DNA from: Pseudomonas multiresinivorans
GTDB taxonomy: Bacteria > Pseudomonadota > Gammaproteobacteria > Pseudomonadales > Pseudomonadaceae
Direction of reading: 5' to 3'
DNA: 64,000 nucleotides
NCBI RefSeq assembly: GCF_012971725.1
Contig: NZ_CP048833.1
Location: 2,356,001-2,420,000, forward strand
Each line of letters opens with the position of its first letter. Position 1 is the first letter of the stretch. Below are positions 57,946 to 64,000 of this stretch, piece by piece. The position numbers were made by a program, and so were the translations under genes. A model generated the notes under the pieces. That model was not told where the DNA came from, searched no databases, and saw only the letters and a program-made list of their open reading frames with translations.

Positions 57946-60132
57946 ATGCGCTGTCCCATGACGTTGCCGAATGAGAGTGAGCGCCTGAGCGCGCTCTCCG
58001 ACTATGGATTCGACGACGAAAGCCTGCTGCCCAGCCTGGACCCGGTGGTGCAGATTGCGGTCCGCATGTTCGGCATGCCCGTTGCGGCGGTGAACATGAT
58101 CGGCAGTGACCATGTGTTCTTCGCCGCCGCCACGGGCATCGGCGAGGTGGACATGGGGCGCGACGTTTCGTTTTGCGCCCATGCCATCGCCCAGGACGGG
58201 GTGATGGTGGTGGGCGACGCCAGCCGCGACGAGCGCTTCCACGACAATCCGCTGGTGACCGCGCCCAATGGCGTGCGCTTCTATGCCGGCGTGCCGCTGC
58301 TGTCGGTGGAAGGGCAGGCGTTGGGTGCTCTCTGCATCATTGACAGCAGGCCCCACGAGGACTTTTCCGGCGAGGACCGCGAACGCCTGGTCGAGCTGGC
58401 GCGCATGGCGTCGGACCGGCTCGAGTTGCGGCGCATTGAAGTCGCCTCGTCGCGCACCCGGCCCTTGTTCGAGGAGTACGCCGGCACCTCACCCACGCCC
58501 GTGGTGTGGTTCGACTGCTGGGGCGAGATTGGCGCCTGGAACGAGGCAGCGGCCAACCTGTTCGGTTACGACCTGGTCGAAGGCAGTGGACAGGCCTTCG
58601 AGCTGCTGTTGCCCGAGCGTGAGCGCGCGTCATTCCGCGCGCTGATCAGCGGAGCCAGCGACGCCACTTCCCTGGACGGCGTGGCCGTGCCGGGGGAAAT
58701 CACCGGCGTGCGCAAGGATGGCTCCGAGCTGTCCCTGGGCCTGACGCTGTTCAGTTGGTCGGAGAAGGGCAAGCTCAAGTTCGAGGCCGTACTCAAGGAC
58801 CTCACCGCCCGCCATCAGGAGGAAGAAGCGCTGCGCCAACTGGCCAGCGTCGACGTGCTCACCGGATTGGCCAATCGTGGCCAGTTCTATCGCCGAACCG
58901 AAGAACTGCTGGTGCAGTCGCGGCCGGCGACGGTGCTGATGATCGATCTGGATGGCTTCAAGGACGTCAACGATTCCCTCGGCCATGCGGTCGGTGACGG
59001 CATCCTGCGGCAAGTGGCCGAACGGCTGGAGCGTCTGGCAACCGACGGCGCCACGGTCGCGCGGATCGGCGGCGACGAGTTCGCCATCCTCGAGCCCAAC
59101 CTGCTTTCGCCGGAACACGCCATGCGTTTCGCCCAGGCTGTGATCGCCAGCATCGCCGAGCCGATCCTCATTGATGCCCATGAAATCCACGTTGCCGCCA
59201 GTTGTGGGGTGGCGCTGGCGCCGCTGCACGCCCAAGAAGCGCTGGAGCTGGTCGGCGACGCCGACCTGGCCCTGTTCAAGGCCAAGATCAGTGGGCGCAG
59301 CCATGCCTTCGTGTTCGTCCCGGCGCTGAAGATGGAGGCAGCGGCGCGGCACCTTTACGGCATGGAGCTGCACCGCGCGGTGGCCAATGGGGAGTTCCTG
59401 CTGTTCTACCAGCCCCAGGTCAGCCTGCGCGATGGCTCGCTGCGCGGCGCCGAAGCGCTGATCCGCTGGCAGCATCCGCAACGCGGCCTGCTGTCGCCGG
59501 CGGCTTTCCTGCCGTCGCTGGAAGGCGGGCCGCTGGCGGCCATCGTCGGCGCCTGGATCCTGGATGAGGCCTGTGCCCAGGCGGCCTACTGGCGGCGCAA
59601 CGGTGCGCCGGACCTGCGTATGGGCGTCAACCTGTTCGGCGCGCAGTTCCGCATGGGCAACCTGGTCACCCAGGTGCTGGAGGCGCTGGAACGTCACGGC
59701 CTGCCGGCCGAGGCGCTTGAGCTGGAAATCACCGAGAACATCGTGCTCAACCACGACGACAGCGTGCTCAGCACCCTGCAGAGCCTGCGCTCCTATGGGG
59801 TCGGCATCGCCTTCGACGACTTCGGCACCGGCTATGCATCGCTCAGCCTGCTCAAGACCTACCCCCTCTCGCGCATCAAGATCGATCGCACCTTCGTCAT
59901 CGGCATGCTGGAAACCCAGCAGGACCTCTCGGTGATCCGCGCCATTCTCGACATGGCGCGCAGTTTCGACCTGGAAACCATTGCCGAAGGCATCGAGACC
60001 ACCGCGCAGCGCGACCGCCTGCGTGCCGAACGCTGCAATGAAGGGCAGGGCTACCTGTTCGCCAAGCCGATGCCTGCGCAGCAGTTCGAGCAGCTGTACG
60101 GCCTTGGTGGGCGCCAGGTCGGCCGAGCCTGA
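57946..60132 (+). CDS. GAF-PAS-GGDEF-EAL cyclic-di-GMP signalling protein
   Basis: A 728-residue soluble protein. The GAF domain covers about 20-165 (VSFCAHAIAQDGVMVV, YAGVPLLSVEGQALGALCIID). A PAS domain lies at about 175-290. The GGDEF domain is at about 295-460 with an intact GGDEF (375-379) but no clear RxxD inhibition site. EAL is at about 470-715 with EAL (503-505), the ENIVL motif, DDFGTGYASL and AEGIET all intact. It can in principle make and cleave c-di-GMP. The ATG at 57946 follows GGGAGG. The gene lies between the decarboxylase and its likely permease. Confidence 0.93.
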   Translation: MRCPMTLPNESERLSALSDYGFDDESLLPSLDPVVQIAVRMFGMPVAAVNMIGSDHVFFAAATGIGEVDMGRDVSFCAHAIAQDGVMVVGDASRDERFHDNPLVTAPNGVRFYAGVPLLSVEGQALGALCIIDSRPHEDFSGEDRERLVELARMASDRLELRRIEVASSRTRPLFEEYAGTSPTPVVWFDCWGEIGAWNEAAANLFGYDLVEGSGQAFELLLPERERASFRALISGASDATSLDGVAVPGEITGVRKDGSELSLGLTLFSWSEKGKLKFEAVLKDLTARHQEEEALRQLASVDVLTGLANRGQFYRRTEELLVQSRPATVLMIDLDGFKDVNDSLGHAVGDGILRQVAERLERLATDGATVARIGGDEFAILEPNLLSPEHAMRFAQAVIASIAEPILIDAHEIHVAASCGVALAPLHAQEALELVGDADLALFKAKISGRSHAFVFVPALKMEAAARHLYGMELHRAVANGEFLLFYQPQVSLRDGSLRGAEALIRWQHPQRGLLSPAAFLPSLEGGPLAAIVGAWILDEACAQAAYWRRNGAPDLRMGVNLFGAQFRMGNLVTQVLEALERHGLPAEALELEITENIVLNHDDSVLSTLQSLRSYGVGIAFDDFGTGYASLSLLKTYPLSRIKIDRTFVIGMLETQQDLSVIRAILDMARSFDLETIAEGIETTAQRDRLRAERCNEGQGYLFAKPMPAQQFEQLYGLGGRQVGRA

Positions 60133-60324
60133 GCGACGGATTTTCTGCAGCGACATTGACCGCGCGGGGCGAAACCGTTCGAAACGGGCGGTGTCGCCTC
60201 GCAAATCGGTTTCCTCCTTTGCCCGCCGCTGTCTACCCTGTAGGACAGATCGCTGCTCTGCGTCTTCGCAAGGGGCAGGGCAATTAAATGAAAAGTACAG
60301 GTCGCGGGCTTCTAAGGAGCGCAG

Positions 60325-61668
60325 ATGGCGGAAGCGAAAAAGGGCAGCATGGGGTTCTGGAGCTGCACTGCGCTGGTGGTCGGCAACATGGTGGGATCGG
60401 GAGTTTTCCTGCTGCCCTCGAGCCTGGCGGCTTTCGGTGGGCTCAGCCTGCTGGGCTGGCTGGTGTCGAGCACCGGGGCGGTGATCCTGGCCTTCACCTT
60501 CGCCCGGTTGGCGCGGCTCAACCCCAGTGCTGGCGGGCCCTACGCCTATACCCGTGATGGCTTTGGCAGCTTTGCCGGCTATCTCTGCGCCTGGACGTAC
60601 TGGAAAGCCGCGTGGATCGGCAATGCCGCGATCGCCGTCACACTGGTGGGCTACCTGCGGGTGTTCATTCCGGCGCTGGCCGACCCGCTGCTGATGGTCG
60701 CCACGGCCATCGGCGCCATCTGGCTGTGCACCCTGATCAACCTGCGGGGCATCACCGCCTTCGCCGTGGTGCAGAACTGCCTGACCGCACTCAAGCTGAT
60801 CCCGCTGCTGCTGGTGGGCATTCTCGGCTGGTTCCACTTCAACCCTGACTACCTGACCATTCCGGCGCCCAGCGAGCTGCCGAATATGGGCTATGCCCAG
60901 GCGATTGCCACCACGGCGGCGCTGACACTCTGGTCCTTCATCGGCCTCGAGTCGGCTACGGTGCCGGCGGACGACGTGCGCGATCCGAAGAAAACCATCC
61001 CCCGCGCCACGCTGTTCGGTACCCTGGCGGCCGCCGCCGTGTACATCCTGTCGATTACCGCCGTGCAGGGCCTGATGCCGCCTGAAGTGCTGGCCAAATC
61101 CACTTCTCCTTTCGCCGATGCCGCACGCATCCTGCTGGGCACCTGGGGCTATTACCTGGTGGCTGGCGGTGCAGTGATCGCCTGCCTGGGCGCGCTCAAC
61201 GGCTGGGTGCTGCTGCAGGGCCAGATCCCGGTGGCGCCGGCCCGTGACGGGCTGTTCCCCGAATCCCTGGGCAAACTCAACAAGAACGGCGCGCCGGCCA
61301 ACGGCCTGCTGTCTTCCGGGCTGCTGGTGACGGCGCTGGTGATGGTCGACGGCCACGGCGAGCTGGTGGAGGTGTTCAACGTCATCATCCTGCTCGGCAC
61401 CATGACCGGTGTCGTGCCGTACGCCTTCTGCACCGCGGCGCTGCTGCAGATGCTGGCGACCAAGCCGGATTCCTTCTCCCCACGCTCGCGCCCGCAGGTG
61501 CTGGCCATCGGTTCCCTGGGTTTCCTCTACTCGCTGTGGGCGCTGTACGGCACCGGCGAGCAGGCGATCTTCTGGGGCTTCCTGGTGTTCATGGCGGGCA
61601 TCCCGATGTACACCTGGCGGCAGTACCGCAATCGCGTCCAGGGTTTACCGATGGCGGCCGGCGACTGA
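60325..61668 (+). CDS. APC-family amino acid permease, probably lysine/cadaverine-type antiporter
   Basis: A 447-residue membrane protein with about twelve segments, of the PotE/CadB type. Family features are GNMVGSGVFLLPSSLA (about 19-34), GGPYAYTRDGFG (about 71-82), FIGLESATVPADDVRDPKKTIPRA (split; core FIGLESAT) and the later GQIPVAPARDGLFP. ATG 60325 follows AAGGAGCGCAG. Near the lysine decarboxylase it should exchange lysine for cadaverine. The GGDEF/EAL gene lies between them. Confidence 0.88.
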   Translation: MAEAKKGSMGFWSCTALVVGNMVGSGVFLLPSSLAAFGGLSLLGWLVSSTGAVILAFTFARLARLNPSAGGPYAYTRDGFGSFAGYLCAWTYWKAAWIGNAAIAVTLVGYLRVFIPALADPLLMVATAIGAIWLCTLINLRGITAFAVVQNCLTALKLIPLLLVGILGWFHFNPDYLTIPAPSELPNMGYAQAIATTAALTLWSFIGLESATVPADDVRDPKKTIPRATLFGTLAAAAVYILSITAVQGLMPPEVLAKSTSPFADAARILLGTWGYYLVAGGAVIACLGALNGWVLLQGQIPVAPARDGLFPESLGKLNKNGAPANGLLSSGLLVTALVMVDGHGELVEVFNVIILLGTMTGVVPYAFCTAALLQMLATKPDSFSPRSRPQVLAIGSLGFLYSLWALYGTGEQAIFWGFLVFMAGIPMYTWRQYRNRVQGLPMAAGD

Positions 61669-61735
61669 TTGTCGCGTACCGGGCCTTGCAGCCAGATCAA
61701 GCACTTGCTGGCCGATCTGCGAGCCAGTTCCCGCC

Positions 61736-61775
61736 CGATGCCGTGGGCTGCGTCACAGACCACGGCATCGACTTT
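61736..61775 (+). terminator. Putative terminator after the permease gene
   Basis: CGATGCCGTGG (61736-61746), 13-base loop, CCACGGCATCG (61760-61770), then ACTTTTAG. Perfect 11-bp arms; the T run is short. The region 61669-61906 contains no gene; a TATAGT at 61790-61795 could be the -10 box of the next gene. Confidence 0.6.
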
Positions 61776-61906
61776 TAGTTTCGCCTTGTTATAGTGACGC
61801 GATTTCCAAAATCTGATTCCCAGCACGAATAAGAACTGTTGGCCCGGGCTCCAGCGGCACTGCGCCGCACCCAGACGAGAAGCAGGGCATACCCGAGGAC
61901 ATCCCC

Positions 61907-62719
61907 GTGAAAGAATACAAAGCCTTCCGCATCGAGCTGGCGGACAAGATCGCCCATGTGCAGATCAACCGTCCGGAAAAACTCAACGCGATGAATGCCG
62001 ATTTCTGGAAGGAAATCATCGATATCTTCCAGTGGGCCGACGAAACGGATGAAGTCCGTGTCGTGGTCCTCAGCGGCGCCGGCAAGCACTTCTCCGCCGG
62101 TATCGACCTGGCGCTGCTGGCCCAGGCTGCCAGCCAGCTGGGCAAGGACGTCGGCCGCAATGCCCGCGCCCTGCGCAAGACCATCCTCCAGCTGCAGGGC
62201 TCCTTCAACGCCGTGGACAACTGCAGCAAGCCGGTCCTCGCGGCGATCCAGGGCTACTGCATCGGCGGTGGCATCGACCTGATCTCTGCGTGCGACATGC
62301 GCTACTGCAGCGCGGACGCGCAGTTCTCCATCAAGGAAATCGACATGGGCATGGCTGCCGACGTCGGCACCCTGCAGCGCCTGCCGCGCCTGATCGGCGA
62401 CGGCATCATGCGCGAACTGGCCTACACCGGGCGCAACGTCAATGCCGAGGAAGCCCAGCGTATCGGCCTGGTCAACAGCGTCTACGCCGACCATTCCGCG
62501 CTGTTCGACGGCGTGATGGAGTTGGCCCGGCAGATCGCCGCCAAGTCGCCGATCGCCATCCGCGGTACCAAGGAAATGATCGGCTATGCCCGCGACCACC
62601 GCGTCGAGGACGGCCTGGAATACATCGCCACCTGGAATGCCGCGATGCTGCAGTCCGCGGACCTGCAAGCTGCCATGATGGCGCACATGAGCAAGAAGAC
62701 CCCCGAGTTCGCCGATTGA
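61907..62719 (+). CDS. Enoyl-CoA hydratase/isomerase (crotonase) family, dienoyl-CoA isomerase-like
   Basis: A 270-residue crotonase-fold enzyme starting with GTG 61907 behind GAGGAC. The oxyanion-hole residues lie in GKHFSAGIDLALLAQ (about 63-77) and GYCIGGGIDLISACDMRY (split; core GGGIDL, about 117-122). Acidic residues in IKEIDMGMAADVG (about 143-155), especially the Asp after AA, resemble delta(3,5)-delta(2,4)-dienoyl-CoA isomerases. It probably serves degradation of unsaturated fatty acids. It stands alone between permease and fimL. Confidence 0.88.
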   Translation: MKEYKAFRIELADKIAHVQINRPEKLNAMNADFWKEIIDIFQWADETDEVRVVVLSGAGKHFSAGIDLALLAQAASQLGKDVGRNARALRKTILQLQGSFNAVDNCSKPVLAAIQGYCIGGGIDLISACDMRYCSADAQFSIKEIDMGMAADVGTLQRLPRLIGDGIMRELAYTGRNVNAEEAQRIGLVNSVYADHSALFDGVMELARQIAAKSPIAIRGTKEMIGYARDHRVEDGLEYIATWNAAMLQSADLQAAMMAHMSKKTPEFAD

Positions 62720-62761
62720 TGTCCGTCCACTCTTCTTGCGCGCAGGAGGCGCACTAGGCCG

Positions 62762-64000
62762 ATGGTTACTGGAGCCACGTCCCTCAGTCTGGTCCGCGAC
62801 GAGCTGTTCGCCACGATGGAAGAGGCCGAGCAGAACCTCGAGCACTTCATCGCCGAGCGTCAGAACGGCAGCCTGCTGCAACATTCCGTCGATTGCCTGA
62901 GCCAGATTCGCGGCACGCTGAACCTGATCGAGCTGGCGGGCGCCGAACTGCTGGCGCAGGAAGCGCTGGACCTGGCCACTGACATTCCCACCGGGGTCAG
63001 CGAGGACCGCGACGGCCAGCTGGCCGCGCTTGGCAACGCGCTCTACGTGCTGCGCCGCTACCTGGAAAACCTCGAGGCACATCGCCAGGAGATCCCCGAG
63101 CTGCTGCTGCCGGCGATCAACGACGTGCGCCAGGCCGCCGGCCAGCCCACGCTGCCGGAGAGCTTCTTCTTCAGCGCGCGCCTGGACCTGCCGCGCCCGC
63201 TGCGCAGCGTCACGGTACCGCAGGTGGACGATCCGGCCCGCGAAGTCCGCCGCCTGCGGCAGATGTACCAGGTCGGCCTGGTGGGGCTGATCCGCGAACA
63301 GAATCTCTACCCGAGCCTCAAGCTCATGGGCCGCGCGCTGGGCAAGCTCGACGTGCTGCTGGGCAGCGCCGCGCGCACCCGTCTGTGCTGGGTCGGTGCC
63401 GGCGCGCTGGAGTCGATGGTCGACGCGCAGATGCTGCCGCGCAAGACGCGCAAGCAGGTGTTCGCGCGCCTGGACCGCGAGCTCAAGCAACTGATCGCCA
63501 ACCCGCAGTACGAGGCACCGCGGCAGTTGCTCAAGGAGCTGCTGTATCTCACCACGCTGGCTGACACCAGCGGCGTGCGCGCCACCGAACTGCGCCAGGT
63601 GTTCGGCCTGGCACCGCTGCCATTCACCGATCACCTGCTCGAAGACGAATCGCAACGCCTGTCCGGCCCTGGCAAGTCGGTGATGCGCTCGCTGTCGGTG
63701 GCGATCCGCGAGGAACTCACGGCGGTGAAGGACCAGCTCGACCTGATCGAGCGCGGCGTGTCCCAGGCCGATGCGCTGGGCATCCTGCACACTCAGCTGG
63801 GCAAGCTGGCCAAGACCCTGGGCATGGTCGGCCTGAACTCCGCCGCCACCTCGCTGCAGCACCAGCACGGTGTGGTTGCAGGCTGGGTCGCCAAGTGCGC
63901 GGTGGACGAACCTGCTGCGCTCAACTCGCTGGCTGACGCGCTGCTGTATGTGGAGAGCATGGTCGGCAACCTGGAGCGTGGCGAGCGAATGAGCGCGCGC
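62762..64000 (+). CDS. fimL: FimL, type IV pilus/virulence regulator (N-terminal part, cut by window end)
   Basis: An open frame of 413 codons from ATG 62762 to the window end without a stop. It begins MVTGATSLSLVRDELFATM, as FimL of P. aeruginosa, and is related to the N-terminal part of ChpA. The helices look like Hpt folds (about 5-100) but without the phosphorylatable His of real Hpt domains in the usual HSLKG form; HSVDCLSQIRGTLNLIE (split) is in that place. FimL acts on cAMP levels and twitching through FimV and PilG. GCGCAGGAGG precedes the start. Confidence 0.9.
   Translation, partial: MVTGATSLSLVRDELFATMEEAEQNLEHFIAERQNGSLLQHSVDCLSQIRGTLNLIELAGAELLAQEALDLATDIPTGVSEDRDGQLAALGNALYVLRRYLENLEAHRQEIPELLLPAINDVRQAAGQPTLPESFFFSARLDLPRPLRSVTVPQVDDPAREVRRLRQMYQVGLVGLIREQNLYPSLKLMGRALGKLDVLLGSAARTRLCWVGAGALESMVDAQMLPRKTRKQVFARLDRELKQLIANPQYEAPRQLLKELLYLTTLADTSGVRATELRQVFGLAPLPFTDHLLEDESQRLSGPGKSVMRSLSVAIREELTAVKDQLDLIERGVSQADALGILHTQLGKLAKTLGMVGLNSAATSLQHQHGVVAGWVAKCAVDEPAALNSLADALLYVESMVGNLERGERMSAR

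Noticed and set aside
58630..61356. 908-codon leftward frame opposite the GGDEF/EAL and permease genes
   Set aside because: Low-complexity Arg/Gln/Gly/His composition and exact overlap with two intact genes mark it as a shadow.

Overview
The window is Pseudomonas DNA. It is GC-rich, and its right half follows the gene order tig-clpP-clpX-lon-hupB-ppiD-fabI-yej operon-mltD-gloB-rnhA-dnaQ-ldcA-fimL, which I know from P. aeruginosa. Details of the gene content (a GGDEF/EAL gene inside the lysine decarboxylase/permease block, no nhaB-like gene before the crotonase) suggest a relative of P. aeruginosa rather than that species. The species is inferred, not proven.

Bases 1-33704 are most of a lambda-type, long-tailed (siphovirus) prophage. 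Its left end, where integrase and the CI repressor would be expected, lies outside the window. The visible part starts at cro. It then runs through an early operon: a YdaT-like regulator, an O-like replication protein with an internal iteron origin, a DnaC-like loader, NinB, a RuvC-like resolvase, a metallophosphoesterase and many small unknown genes, mostly overlapping by ATGA. A perfect -35 promoter followed about 100 bp later by an intrinsic terminator (8318-8468) looks like the lambda pR'/tR' late switch. Next come a tRNA-Thr, a holin, a metallopeptidase, terminase, portal, head morphogenesis, scaffold, capsid, a KpsC-like protein, connectors, tail tube, the tail assembly chaperone pair with a -1 frameshift, tape measure, tail tip, fibre, endolysin and an Rz/Rz1 pair in which Rz1 is nested inside Rz. 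The last phage locus is a LexA-box-controlled divergent pair: an SRAP protein and an unknown 87-residue protein. It sits beside the attachment site, which is the 3' part of a tRNA-Leu(TAG) gene.

Bases 33705-64000 are host chromosome. First comes a protein quality control block (trigger factor, ClpP, ClpX, Lon with a heat-shock type promoter, HU-beta, PpiD). Leftward follow FabI and a Yej-type peptide ABC transporter with two tandem binding proteins, then MltD and glyoxalase II. Rightward follow a methyltransferase, RNase HI and DnaQ, a lysine/arginine-type decarboxylase, a GAF-PAS-GGDEF-EAL protein, an amino acid permease, a crotonase and the start of fimL (cut by the window end).

The points most worth a second look are: a possible OOP-like antisense RNA next to the phage replication gene; the late-switch leader; the KpsC-like protein with a hexanucleotide repeat in the head module; a hairpin that buries the ribosome binding site of a small membrane gene; the -1 frameshift; nested Rz1; the SOS-controlled locus next to attR; and a degenerate tRNA-Pro behind hupB.
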